Positions 29,124-39,733 are shown, counted from the stretch's first letter. The stretch: 64,000 bases of DNA from a bacterium (GCA_021786295.1 JAJYNO010000030.1:62001-126000); one strand, 5' to 3'. Program-made: numbers and translations. Notes: generated by a model not told the origin, from the sequence alone.

Positions 29124-29638
29124 GCCGCCTGAAATACGTGCTCGCCGCGCAGCTGCTGATCTTCGCCGGCTGGGCGGGCTGGCTGCTGAACGCCAGGAAC
29201 TCCCCGGCGCAGGAATTTTACCTGGACACCGCGCCGGTGGACCCGCGCGACGTGCTGGCCGGGACCTTCGTGGCCCTCAACTACGGGATCAGCAGCCCCG
29301 GCACCTGCGCCGACCTGCTGAAGAACGACGCCTACTCCGGTCCGCTCTTCGTGAAGCTGGAGTACAAGGGGCGCAAGGCGGCGGCCGGAGGGGCCGAGGC
29401 GCAGATCTACGAGCCGGCGGCCTGCGCCGGACAGCCCGGCAAGGACGGCCTGTGGGCCCGCGGCGTCCTCGTCCGCGGCCACTACGCTTTCGCCGACAGG
29501 ATAGAGTACGGCATAGAGCGCTTCTACCTGAACGAGCACGACGCCCGCAAGGACGCCCGCAGCGGCTCCGTGCTGGCCAAGGTCAGGCTTGGACGCGACC
29601 ACCGGCTCTCCCTGGTGGACCTGGTAAAAAAAGACTGA
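29120..29638 (+). CDS. GDYXXLXY domain protein
   Basis: N-terminal TM; PVDPRDVLAGTFVALNYGIS; partner position directly after DUF2157 gene with ATGA overlap. Confidence 0.85.
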   Translation: MSRLKYVLAAQLLIFAGWAGWLLNARNSPAQEFYLDTAPVDPRDVLAGTFVALNYGISSPGTCADLLKNDAYSGPLFVKLEYKGRKAAAGGAEAQIYEPAACAGQPGKDGLWARGVLVRGHYAFADRIEYGIERFYLNEHDARKDARSGSVLAKVRLGRDHRLSLVDLVKKD

Positions 29639-29727
29639 ACCGCCGGCCGGCGCTCGCGCGCCCAGCGAACCGCCCGCCGGCGCGGACCGCCGGGGCGGTC
29701 CGCCTCATGCGGACCCAAGGAGACCTC

Positions 29728-30789
29728 ATGCAGAGAACGCAGGAGATGACCAGCGTGCAGCCGGACTGGGAGAACTTCCTTCCCCGCCCCGTTTCCGAAA
29801 AAGTGCCCTACTTCAACAAGGACGGCCGCATCTACGACTGCCTGTTCGCGCAGCAGTTCAACCGCGACCTGCTGACGCTGCTCTTCCGCACGGCCGACCG
29901 CCTGCGCGAGGTGACGCAGCACAAGGACGGCGCCGACTACGTCTCCGGCCTGCTCTCCGACAAGCGCGCGATGCTCTACTTCGCGCAGCCCTCCACCCGC
30001 ACGTTCATGTCGTTCCTGAACGCGTGCCACATCATGGGCCTGAAGACCAGCGAGATCCGCGACACCTCCACCTCCTCCGAGGTGAAGGGCGAGACGCCGG
30101 AGGACACCGTGCGCACGTTCTCGAGCTACGTGGACATGATCATCATGCGCCATCCCGCGCCGGGTTTCGTGGAGAAGACCGCCTGGCTGATGAACCGCAC
30201 CGGCCGCCCGGTGCCGATCATCAACGGCGGCTCCGGCAAGGACCAGCACCCGACGCAGGCCCTGCTGGACGTCTACACCCTCTACCGCAGTTTCAACGGC
30301 GACCTGGACGACAAGCACATCGTGATGGTGGGCGACCTCAAGCGCGGCCGCACGGTGCGCTCGCTGTCCTATCTGATGAAGAACTACAGCAATATGCGGC
30401 TGACCTTCGTCTCCCCGGAGCAGTTCAAGATGGAGCCCGACATCCTGGACTTCCTCAAGAAGCACAACATCCCTTACGAGGAAACGGAGAACTTCAGGAG
30501 CGTGATGAAGACCGCCGACGCCATCTACATGACGCGCATCCAGGACGAGCACGACAAGGCCGGCGAGAGCAAGGCCGTGGACTACTCTCCGTTCTACTTC
30601 AGGAAGGAGCACCTGAAGGACATCAAGAAGACCTGCGTGATCCTGCACCCGCTGCCGCGCCGGCACGAGATAGAGGTGGCGGTGGACGACGACCCGCGCG
30701 CCGTGTTCTGGAGGCAGGAGCGCAACGGCATGTGGGCGCGCGCGGCTCTGATAGCCTACGTCTTCGGAGTGGACGGCCAGATAAGATAG
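29728..30789 (+). CDS. pyrB: aspartate carbamoyltransferase-like protein
   Basis: QPSTRTFMSFLNAC, VKGETPEDTVRTFSSYVDMIIMRHP, HPTQALLDVYTL, VGDLKRGRTVRSL, LHPLPRRHEI; AAGGAG upstream of ATG. Confidence 0.85.
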   Translation: MQRTQEMTSVQPDWENFLPRPVSEKVPYFNKDGRIYDCLFAQQFNRDLLTLLFRTADRLREVTQHKDGADYVSGLLSDKRAMLYFAQPSTRTFMSFLNACHIMGLKTSEIRDTSTSSEVKGETPEDTVRTFSSYVDMIIMRHPAPGFVEKTAWLMNRTGRPVPIINGGSGKDQHPTQALLDVYTLYRSFNGDLDDKHIVMVGDLKRGRTVRSLSYLMKNYSNMRLTFVSPEQFKMEPDILDFLKKHNIPYEETENFRSVMKTADAIYMTRIQDEHDKAGESKAVDYSPFYFRKEHLKDIKKTCVILHPLPRRHEIEVAVDDDPRAVFWRQERNGMWARAALIAYVFGVDGQIR

Positions 30790-30805
30790 GCCGGCAAAAA
30801 GGCGC

Positions 30806-30841
30806 AAAAAAGCCCGCCGGAGTTCCCGGAGGGCTTTTTTG
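30806..30841 (+). terminator. Rho-independent (bidirectional) terminator
   Basis: aaaaaagcccgccggagttcccggagggcttttttg hairpin with T tract. Confidence 0.85.
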
Positions 30842-30856
30842 TTGCCGGACCCCGGC

Positions 30857-33136
30857 TCAGTCGGTCAGTTCCGCGGGGTCGGCGAACCGGTTCTGCATGT
30901 CGGTCACGTCCGAGATGGTCTTATCGAAGCTGTTGTCGCGGCCGTTGAAGAAGTTATAGGTCTGCGTCACGTCGGCTTCGCCTTTCACGCGCTTGTCGGT
31001 GTGCACGTACACCGCGGCCGAGACTTCCTTCGGGTCCACCAGCTGCACCACTACCTTCAGGAAGTCCTCGTATGAGAGGCGGCTCTTGGACTTGCCGGCC
31101 GCAACGTCGGAGAGCCGGTCGGACTGGGCCTTCCAGCCGCCGGCGTTCCGCACCGACATGATGTCCCTTATCACCTGGGTGGCCGAATAGGCCAGGTTCC
31201 TCACTATGTCCAGCGGGTTGGTGCCGCCGTCCTGGATGCCGGCGGAGTCATAGCCGAGGCGTTTCGCGGCGGCGCTGTAATCGTAGTCCACCTCTCCCTT
31301 CTTGTTTATCGTGAAGAGGTCCATCACCTTGTCCACGATGTCGGCGTTGACCTCGCGGGCCACGTTCATGAAGGCTTTCATGATAGCGTCGGCCGGGGCG
31401 AAGATGATCTCCTGCACGCCGCGCTGGCTGACCATCAGCTTGAAGCTCATCAGGGCGGCCTTGTAGGTCTTGGAGGGCTGCGCATAGGAATCGCCGTCGG
31501 GGCCGTTCTGCTCCTGGGGAGGCAGCGGCGGGAAGATCTCGGTCGCGGGGAGCGTGTTGCCGTCGTCGGTGCCGTTGCCGTGCGTGCCGACGTACTTCAG
31601 GACGCCGTTGGCCTTGTCTATCATGTAGCGGGCGGTGCCGTCGCCCTCCTTCACGAAACCCTCGTACTGCTGGTAAAGCAGGGCCGGCTGCGTGACGCTG
31701 CCGTCGGTGTTCTCCTTGTTGATCACGTAGACGTTCTTCTGCGAGTCGTACTTGACCACGGTCCCGACGAACGGGATATTGAGCGAGTTGCCGTTGGAGA
31801 CGCGCTGGCGCTGCTGCACGTGTATCGTCTCGCCGTCCTTGTCCAGCGACTGATAGCGGTTGTAGGAAGAGGTCCAGGTCGTGTCGTGGGAGTGCAGCAC
31901 CGGGACCACGATGTGGAAGCTGTTGGAATGGCCGTGGTAGATGTCGCTGCCGGCGAAGCTGGGGTTGGAGTCGAGCGCGTTGCCGGTCTGCTCGGCCACG
32001 CCGGAGATCTCGCCCGCGCCGCTGGAGGCCTGGTCTTCCTCCGAGAAGTGGTTGAAGTGGAGGCCCATCTCTATGAAGCGCTTCAGGATGCCGAAGTCGC
32101 CGTTCATGAACCTGACCAGGTTCTGCATCTGCTCGGGGTTGTTCGGGTCCAGCAGGAACTCCACCAGCAGCTTCCTGCCGAAGGTCTGGGTGTGCCCGAA
32201 AGAGAGCTGGAAGGAGATGGCCTTGTTGATCTGGTCGAAGATGGCGCCGTTGAGCTGCCTGTTGGCGGCCTGGGCTATCATGTTCGTGCCGCTGATCAGG
32301 CCCAGGTCCGTCATGGGGATCTGGACGGTGGAGGCCGAGGCGCCGACGCTGCGGGCCACGACGCGGTCCAGGCGCAGGCGCAGCCGCAGCGTGTTGGCGT
32401 CCATCCTGTAGAGGGTCACGGAGGGCTTGGCTTCGCGGGTCTCACCGGCGGAGACGGAGACGTTTACGATATTGTCTATCGTGGCGCCCGCGCCAAGGCC
32501 GAAGCCCATGTGGAGGATAAAAGGCATCTTCCAGATCTCGCCGACGGTCATGTTCCGCAGGCGGCTAACGGTGACCGGCAGAACGGTCTTGACCTGGTAG
32601 AGCTTCGCCAGGGTCCCCAGCTCCCGGCAGTATTTGTCGCTCTCGAGCGGGCGCACGACCCAGGAATCGCCCTCCATGCTGCCGGAAAGGCTGACGTTCA
32701 GGGACCCGGCGCCGGGGATGGCCACCACGGAATGGCCGATGTTGCCGCCCACGTTAACCCCCACCACGTCTATCAGGGCCACCCGGTTGTCGGGATACTT
32801 CCTCATATAGCGCTGGAATTTGCCGCCGACGGCTATGGCGTCCCCGGCCAGTTTGCCGTCCTTATTGAGCTTTATCTGGGCGTTCTTGCAGAGGCCGTCC
32901 ATCGTACCGTCCTTAAGGTTCTCCCAGAAGTGCTCCAGCTGGCTGGTCTCCGCGTTCTGGGTGGAAACCGTCGGGGTCCTCATCTCCGAGGAGCGCGTCT
33001 GGATGGACGCCACCATGTCGGACAGGGAGCCGGAGCCGGCGGCGCCGTCGAAGTCGAGCGCCGCCGCGCCGGAAGCCATTACCGCCAGGGAAAGGATGAC
33101 CGCGGGGACGGAAACGATTTTTTTGGTGGATCTCAT
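30857..33136 (-). CDS. large secreted protein of unknown function (759 aa)
   Basis: Signal peptide MRSTKKIVSVPAVILSLAVMASGAAA; no family recognised. Confidence 0.75.
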   Translation of the reverse strand: MRSTKKIVSVPAVILSLAVMASGAAALDFDGAAGSGSLSDMVASIQTRSSEMRTPTVSTQNAETSQLEHFWENLKDGTMDGLCKNAQIKLNKDGKLAGDAIAVGGKFQRYMRKYPDNRVALIDVVGVNVGGNIGHSVVAIPGAGSLNVSLSGSMEGDSWVVRPLESDKYCRELGTLAKLYQVKTVLPVTVSRLRNMTVGEIWKMPFILHMGFGLGAGATIDNIVNVSVSAGETREAKPSVTLYRMDANTLRLRLRLDRVVARSVGASASTVQIPMTDLGLISGTNMIAQAANRQLNGAIFDQINKAISFQLSFGHTQTFGRKLLVEFLLDPNNPEQMQNLVRFMNGDFGILKRFIEMGLHFNHFSEEDQASSGAGEISGVAEQTGNALDSNPSFAGSDIYHGHSNSFHIVVPVLHSHDTTWTSSYNRYQSLDKDGETIHVQQRQRVSNGNSLNIPFVGTVVKYDSQKNVYVINKENTDGSVTQPALLYQQYEGFVKEGDGTARYMIDKANGVLKYVGTHGNGTDDGNTLPATEIFPPLPPQEQNGPDGDSYAQPSKTYKAALMSFKLMVSQRGVQEIIFAPADAIMKAFMNVAREVNADIVDKVMDLFTINKKGEVDYDYSAAAKRLGYDSAGIQDGGTNPLDIVRNLAYSATQVIRDIMSVRNAGGWKAQSDRLSDVAAGKSKSRLSYEDFLKVVVQLVDPKEVSAAVYVHTDKRVKGEADVTQTYNFFNGRDNSFDKTISDVTDMQNRFADPAELTD

Positions 33137-33307
33137 ACCTAAAGTATACGGGAAAGCGCCGGCGCTCATAAGAGGCCAAGTGCCCATCCCGCCGCGGTTT
33201 TATTGCCTACGCCGGCCCGGGGCCGGGCGGGTCCGCGGAACTGGGTCCTTGGGTCCCTGGGCCTGGGCCCCCCGCCCCCGGTCCCAGGACATGTATAAAA
33301 GATAACA

Positions 33308-33337
33308 TTGAAATATCCGCCCGGTCTGCTATAGTAT
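33308..33337 (+). promoter_or_regulatory. Candidate sigma70 promoter
   Basis: TTGAAA 33308-33313, 16-18 nt spacer, TATAGT/TAGTAT at 33330-33337, upstream of response regulator. Confidence 0.45.
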
Positions 33338-33415
33338 ATTCTGGCGGGACAGGCCCGTTCCGGCAGGCGGCGGACTTATCCGGTTTGCGGCGGCCGGCGG
33401 CAGTAAGGGGGGCTT

Positions 33416-33859
33416 ATGGACTCGGTTTTTTCCCGTCTAAAACTGCTTATCGTCGACGACAGCGAGGACGACGTCCTTATGGTGCGCTCGGTGCTCTCCG
33501 CGCTGGACGCCCGGCACGCTCTGGACGCGGCCTCCAGCGCGCCGGAGGCCCTGGACTATCTGCGCGGCACCGGCAAATACGCGGGCAAGCGGCCGGCTCC
33601 GCCAGACCTGCTGCTGCTGGACGTGAACATGCCCGGGATGGACGGCTTCTCCCTGCTGAAGGAGCTGAAGTCCGACCCGGAGCTGAGGAAGATCCCGGTC
33701 ATCATGCTCTCCGCGTCCGACTCCCCTCAGGACATCCACAGGTGCTACGACTGCGGCGCCGCCTCATACCTGGCCAAACCGGGCTCGGCAGAAGGCTTCA
33801 GGGAGATCCTTGGGGGGCTTCTCTCCTACTGGCGCACCGTCTCCGCGCTCCCGGAATAG
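33416..33859 (+). CDS. response regulator (Rcp1-like receiver domain)
   Basis: LKLLIVDDSEDDVLMVRSVL, PDLLLLDVNMPGMDGFSLL, KIPVIMLSASDS, YLAKP. Confidence 0.92.
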   Translation: MDSVFSRLKLLIVDDSEDDVLMVRSVLSALDARHALDAASSAPEALDYLRGTGKYAGKRPAPPDLLLLDVNMPGMDGFSLLKELKSDPELRKIPVIMLSASDSPQDIHRCYDCGAASYLAKPGSAEGFREILGGLLSYWRTVSALPE

Positions 33860-34020
33860 CCGCTCCTTCCGTTCCAGGCCGCGACGCCGCCGCGCCCCCC
33901 GGTCCCGGCGCGGCCCGCTTTTGACTTCCAGGCCAGATATTGTCAGAATATACAGGCCGTACCGACCGATCGACCATGAGGAACATCGCCGCGCAGCGCC
34001 TGCTTCCAGGGACCGCAACC

Positions 34021-34959
34021 ATGAACGCGCATAAACATAACCGTGAAATAGTCGTTTTGGGCCTGCCCCCCGTCACGCCCGAGGTAAAGGGCATGTGGCA
34101 CAAGGGCTACCCCGTCCACAAGGGCGAGACCGAGACCAGCGTCAATTTCGCCACGCTCTACGCCAAGGAGCACGGCATAGTCCCCGACCAGGACCTGCTG
34201 CGCCGCGAGTGGCTCAACTTCGTGGACACGCTGCTGCTGGCGGGCTTTCACCTGCACATCTTCCCGTTCCCCGAGCAGCTCAACCGCCCGGACAGCCTCT
34301 ACCACGACGCGGTCTTCATCCGCGACGGCGGCATGATCTTCCGCAGCATCTGGATCAAGGGCCGCTTCAGCGTGAAGGACCGCATCACCGAGGGCGAGTT
34401 CCACACGCAGCTGATCTCCTCCAAGCTCAAGAAGACCGTCATCGACACGCCGAAGGACGCCTTCCTCGAGGGCGGCGACATCAACTTCCTGAAGACCGCG
34501 GACGGCAGCTACTATTTCGGAGGGCTCTCGCGCTCGTCGAAGAAAGGCCACGACTTCGTGCGCGACATCGTGCGCCCCGACCACTACGTCCTGGTGGAGT
34601 CGGAAGGCTACCACCTCGACACGGTCTTCACGCCGGTGGTCTCGGCGGACAACAAGCTGGCCGCGCTGATCATAGCCTCGGGCAGCATCAAGCCCGGGAG
34701 CATGGCCAGGATCCGCGCGCTCAAGGTGCCCGTCATCGAGGTCACCGCGCGGGACTCCTCCGGCACCGGCGGCGAGCTGGGCGACTACGCCGTCAACGCG
34801 CTGATAGCCCCCGGCGTCATGGTCAACTGCAGCCGCTTTTCCACGCCCGGCGTGGAGGAGAAGCTGAGGAAACTGGGCATCGAGCGCTACGTCGCCCCGC
34901 TGACCAGCTTCCGCTACGCCGGCGGCTCCGTCCACTGCCTCACCAACGAGGTCTTCTGA
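34021..34959 (+). CDS. amidinotransferase / dimethylarginine dimethylaminohydrolase-like protein
   Basis: YHDAVFIRDGGMIFRS, FLEGGDINFL, C-terminal GGSVHCLTNEVF with catalytic-type Cys; start uncertain (33976 possible). Confidence 0.82.
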   Translation: MNAHKHNREIVVLGLPPVTPEVKGMWHKGYPVHKGETETSVNFATLYAKEHGIVPDQDLLRREWLNFVDTLLLAGFHLHIFPFPEQLNRPDSLYHDAVFIRDGGMIFRSIWIKGRFSVKDRITEGEFHTQLISSKLKKTVIDTPKDAFLEGGDINFLKTADGSYYFGGLSRSSKKGHDFVRDIVRPDHYVLVESEGYHLDTVFTPVVSADNKLAALIIASGSIKPGSMARIRALKVPVIEVTARDSSGTGGELGDYAVNALIAPGVMVNCSRFSTPGVEEKLRKLGIERYVAPLTSFRYAGGSVHCLTNEVF

Positions 34960-34967
34960 CCGGACAT

Positions 34968-35003
34968 AAAAAAAGACCGGCCCGCCCGGGCCGGTCTTTT
35001 TCG
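34968..35003 (+). terminator. Rho-independent terminator
   Basis: aaaaaaagaccggcccgcccgggccggtcttttt. Confidence 0.88.
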
Positions 35004-35014
35004 CGCCGCCGTCC

Positions 35015-36019
<1,005 letters not shown>

Positions 36020-36346
36020 CTATTTCGCCAGCCTTGCCTTGTCGGCCAGGAAGGTGGAGTTGAACGAGTAAGACTTCACCTTGCCCGCCGCGTCGAAGCG
36101 CAGGTAAAGGTCCTTCTCCTCCTGGTACTTGCGGAACACGCCCACCTTGGAATAGAGGTAGGTCCAGGTGACGTCGCCGTCGTCAACCCCCACGCGGTCA
36201 GGCTCGCCCAGCATGGAGCGCAGGTCCGCCTGCGTGGTGACGCCGTCCTGTATCCGGGCAGTTATGCCGGAGTCGAAATTCCTTCCCAGAGTGGCGCAAC
36301 CCGCCGCCAGCAGAGCCACTCCCGCCGCGAACACTATCTTCTTCAT
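36020..36346 (-). CDS. SmpA/OmlA-like (BamE-like) lipoprotein
   Basis: MKKIVFAAGVALLAAGCATLG lipobox; IQDGVTTQADLRSMLGEPDRVGVDDGDVTWTY. Confidence 0.75.
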   Translation of the reverse strand: MKKIVFAAGVALLAAGCATLGRNFDSGITARIQDGVTTQADLRSMLGEPDRVGVDDGDVTWTYLYSKVGVFRKYQEEKDLYLRFDAAGKVKSYSFNSTFLADKARLAK

Positions 36347-36449
36347 ACTCGCCTCCTGTCGGGGTCCCGCCCCTCGGACAGATTCTATACCATGCCTCTC
36401 CCCGCGGTCAACACCTTCCGGCGTCTTTCCGGGGCGGGGCCGGGAAAGT

Positions 36450-36719
36450 TCATTTCCGCACGGCCTTTTCCGCCATCTCCTCCGCCAGCTCGGCCTTCAT
36501 CTGCGCGTCCGAGTAGTCTTTCCGCATATCGCTTTTTATCGCCTCGTCCAGCAGGGCATCGGCCATGGCCATCTCCTTCCGGGCGTACGTTCCGGCGCCG
36601 GCCTTGTCGGCCGACGCGATCGCGGCCCTGGCCAGCTGTATGGACCTGGCAGCTGTCTTATCCAGGCACGCGAAAAAGGTGACGGAAACCGCGAGCAGCG
36701 AGAGCCTGAAGATCTTCAT
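36450..36719 (-). CDS. DUF4398-like small exported protein
   Basis: Signal peptide; IQLARAAIASADKAGAGTYARKEMAMADALLDEA. Confidence 0.6.
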   Translation of the reverse strand: MKIFRLSLLAVSVTFFACLDKTAARSIQLARAAIASADKAGAGTYARKEMAMADALLDEAIKSDMRKDYSDAQMKAELAEEMAEKAVRK

Positions 36720-36782
36720 GTTCAATACCGCCGCGGGAAAAGCACGCGAAACGTCCCCGGATCCACGCTATCAGCGATAAGA

Positions 36783-36808
36783 AGCTCCCCGGGGTTCCGC
36801 CCGGGGAA
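36783..36808 (-). terminator. Candidate terminator hairpin
   Basis: agctccccggggttccgcccggggaaca; downstream of the minus-strand gene ending at 36811, weak T tract. Confidence 0.4.
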
Positions 36809-36810
36809 CA

Positions 36811-37323
36811 TCAGGTGGTAGCCTTGGCTTTCCCGGCCGCCGCCGAACGCTTCCCGGTTTTTTTAAAAACGGAGATATGTATCTTGTACGCTTCGTTCCC
36901 GGAGACCATCAGTCTGACATGCTCCCCGGGCTTCAGGCGGCTCAAGGTCACGGCCTTGTAGTTTCCGCCCATGGTGAGCACCGGGGCGGGAGCTATAGTG
37001 AAGGTATGCGTTTTCCCATGCAGGTCTTTCACCAGCAGTTCTGAGCCGCGCTGCTCCAGCGCCCCGACTATTCCATAGAACCTGACAAGCTTCGGGGGCT
37101 CGGTCTGCGCAGACGCCTGGGCGGCGGCGGCCTCCCGATAAGCAGGGGGGGCGGGCGGCAAAGGGGCCGGAGGCCGCTGCGCCTCCGGCGCCTTTTTTTG
37201 CGCCTGCAGCCGCGGCACTTCCACCGCCGCCGTTTTTACATCGTGCCGGCCGCCGCAGGCCGACAGGCCGCCCAAGACGAGCGGGATGACGGCGGCAAGG
37301 ACCGCGTGTTTGGTAGTGATCAT
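36811..37323 (-). CDS. hypothetical lipoprotein
   Basis: MITTKHAVLAAVIPLVLGGLSACGGRHD lipobox; Pro/Ala-rich linker then small beta-like domain. Confidence 0.6.
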   Translation of the reverse strand: MITTKHAVLAAVIPLVLGGLSACGGRHDVKTAAVEVPRLQAQKKAPEAQRPPAPLPPAPPAYREAAAAQASAQTEPPKLVRFYGIVGALEQRGSELLVKDLHGKTHTFTIAPAPVLTMGGNYKAVTLSRLKPGEHVRLMVSGNEAYKIHISVFKKTGKRSAAAGKAKATT

Positions 37324-37422
37324 ATTATTCGTTCTTCTCCGTTACTGTCCTTCGCCATCCGTCACAGGCCGCCAGGATAACGGCAGTCGCTTTGACCCGG
37401 CCGCTCGCTCTTTTCCATGACG

Positions 37423-38064
37423 CTATGCCTCGAACAAATGCCGGAAACGCCGCTCGTAATACATTACCGCGAGGCTGAGGATGGCGAAATCGTCGAGATA
37501 CCCGATACCCGGAATGGCGTCCGGAATAAGGTCGAAAGGCATGATCAGATAGAACAGGGCGCCGTAGGCGACAAGTTTATCCACCAGGGTCAGTTTTCTG
37601 GAGCGTATGACCTTCATGGTCCCGGAAATGCACCGTTTCCAGCTTTCCCCCCAGGACTGGAACGACAGGATCTTGACTATGGACCCATGAACTTTCCGGC
37701 GGTTTTCCGGTTTCGCGCCTATCTGAGAAAGCCCCGCGACCAGGATATCGGAATTGTTCGCCGCCTTGCTCAGGAAATCCGGCGGAAGCCCCAGCGTCCT
37801 GTCCACCGAATGTCCGAAGACCGCGGGCTGCCCGTGCGCCAGGACCGCCAGCGCCGTTTCCGAATCGGCGGCTATTCTGCCTTCTGCTATCAGCCGGTGC
37901 GCCATACGGACGGCGGCGTCGCAATAGAATCCCGGCAATTCCGCGCCGGATGGCCTGGCCCGCCACCGGCGAAGCGTCATTCCGGAGATCCCCATATATT
38001 CGGCGGCCTTCTCGGGGGAAATGCCCGCCTCCCTGACCAGTCTTAACAAATGTGAATACTTCAT
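37423..38064 (-). CDS. HTH domain fused to DUF1232/YkvA-like domain
   Basis: N-term ISPEKAAEYMGISGMTLRRWRARP; C-term LVDKLVAYGALFYLIMPFDLIPDAIPGIGYLDDFAILSLAV. Confidence 0.82.
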   Translation of the reverse strand: MKYSHLLRLVREAGISPEKAAEYMGISGMTLRRWRARPSGAELPGFYCDAAVRMAHRLIAEGRIAADSETALAVLAHGQPAVFGHSVDRTLGLPPDFLSKAANNSDILVAGLSQIGAKPENRRKVHGSIVKILSFQSWGESWKRCISGTMKVIRSRKLTLVDKLVAYGALFYLIMPFDLIPDAIPGIGYLDDFAILSLAVMYYERRFRHLFEA

Positions 38065-38118
38065 GAACTTATTATAGGCATACGCGCCGGCCTTGTCAAC
38101 AGGCCGGGGACGCGCCCG

Positions 38119-38153
38119 GAAAAAAGAAAGGGCCGGCTTCGCCAGCCGGCCCC
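38119..38153 (-). terminator. Rho-independent terminator
   Basis: On minus strand GGGGCCGGCTGGCGAAGCCGGCCCTTTCTTTTTT. Confidence 0.85.
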
Positions 38154-38175
38154 TCTCCGGGACTTATCGCCCGGA

Positions 38176-38877
38176 CTATTTCTGCCCCGTTATCAGGGGA
38201 CTGCCCGCGGCCGTGGGACTGCACGGCGTGGAGATCGGGCCCACCCACGGGTTCGGCGACGGTATCGTCGGGAACGGATTGGGGTTGGTGATGTAGCTGC
38301 CGTCCTTGCAGCGGTAGGTGCAGAAATGGCCGTCGTCCATGGCCAGATAGCAGACGTTCTGCGCCGTGGCCGACTTGGCGGCGGCCGGCTGGACAGGCCC
38401 CTGAGGGGTTATCCTGAACACGTCCAGCACGCGGTTCACCGTGTACTTGTACACCGTGGAGACCGGCTTCATGCTGAGGAAAGAGCCCCACAGACAGACC
38501 TCGAAGGTCTCGGCCTGGCCCGGCTTCAGCTCGCGCGGCTGGGTCACCACTATCTGCGCGTCGGCGCTGTAGTCGCGGAAGGACGGGGTGCAGATCTGGC
38601 CGACCGGAGCGCCCATGTTCTGGCAGTCCTGGTCCTCTTCCCGGCTGCGCAGCGGCACCACGGCCGAGGTCAGCGGGTCGGAAGCTCCGAAGGTTATCTT
38701 TTTGCAGTCGCGGGTTATGTCCACCGGCGTGGCGAACCGGGCGGCAGGGGCCTTAACTCCGGAGGCTTTGGCCTCGCTGATCGCGGCTTTCACGTCCACT
38801 CCCCCGTCGAAATTAACCCCGGCGGACGCGAACTGACCCATGGCGGCCAAAATAGCTATTGCGGCGATATTCCTCAT
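38176..38877 (-). CDS. hypothetical secreted Cys-containing protein
   Basis: Signal peptide MRNIAAIAILAAMGQFASAG; no family recognised. Confidence 0.65.
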   Translation of the reverse strand: MRNIAAIAILAAMGQFASAGVNFDGGVDVKAAISEAKASGVKAPAARFATPVDITRDCKKITFGASDPLTSAVVPLRSREEDQDCQNMGAPVGQICTPSFRDYSADAQIVVTQPRELKPGQAETFEVCLWGSFLSMKPVSTVYKYTVNRVLDVFRITPQGPVQPAAAKSATAQNVCYLAMDDGHFCTYRCKDGSYITNPNPFPTIPSPNPWVGPISTPCSPTAAGSPLITGQK

Positions 38878-39119
38878 CGTTCCCTCCTGGAGAACACGGT
38901 ATTTCTATACATATTGTACGAAACTCCGGCAGGGTAGATAAGAGTCTTTGGGCCTAAGCCATGGCAGGCAAAAGTCCCGGAAAGCCCGGAAAAGCTATAA
39001 CCTTCGGAGAAGCCCGAGGGGCTGGAAAACAGGGCCGTATTTATGTATAACACCCTTACAGGGCGGCCCCTCAACGGGGGACGCCGCATCAAGTCAAGAA
39101 CACCAGAAGAGAGGCTTCT

Positions 39120-39719
39120 ATGAAGAAATTCCTTTTCCCAGTCGCGACCGCCATAGTTCTGGCCTGCGGCGTTTCGCTCGCCGCGGCGGCGCCAGCGCAG
39201 ATAATCCTGATCCGCCACGGCGAGAAGCCGGCCCACGGCAACCAGCTCGACGAGCAGGGCTTCGCCAGGGCCAGGGCCCTGGTCGGATACTTCAAGACCA
39301 ACCCCGCCGTGACCGCCTACGGGACCCCGGTCGCCATCTACGCCATGAAGCCCAAAGGCCCCAACGGCTCCGTGCGCCCGATACAGACCGTAACCCCGCT
39401 GGCAGAGGCTCTGAATCTGCCGGTTATATCGGACTTCCTGAAGGACGATGCCACCGGGCTGGTGACCGCAATACTCGGGAACAAGGCCTATGACGGGAAA
39501 ATGGTCCTGATTTGTTGGGAGCACAACGCCATCCCCGACATCGTCTCCGCCCTGGCCTCCGCGGCAGGCACCGCCGACGGGGTCCAGGACGCGCTGCCCG
39601 GCAGCTGGGACGGCGACGCCTTCGACCGCACTTGGATACTGGACTTCTCCCCCGACGGGAAGATCGTCTCCTTCAGGGACCTCCCCCAGCGCCTTCTCCC
39701 CGGCGATTCCGCCGAATAG
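39120..39719 (+). CDS. secreted histidine phosphatase superfamily protein
   Basis: Signal peptide; IILIRHGEKPAHGNQLDEQGFARARAL; later CWEHNAIPDIV. Confidence 0.8.
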   Translation: MKKFLFPVATAIVLACGVSLAAAAPAQIILIRHGEKPAHGNQLDEQGFARARALVGYFKTNPAVTAYGTPVAIYAMKPKGPNGSVRPIQTVTPLAEALNLPVISDFLKDDATGLVTAILGNKAYDGKMVLICWEHNAIPDIVSALASAAGTADGVQDALPGSWDGDAFDRTWILDFSPDGKIVSFRDLPQRLLPGDSAE

Positions 39720-39733
39720 CGCCGGCATAACGG

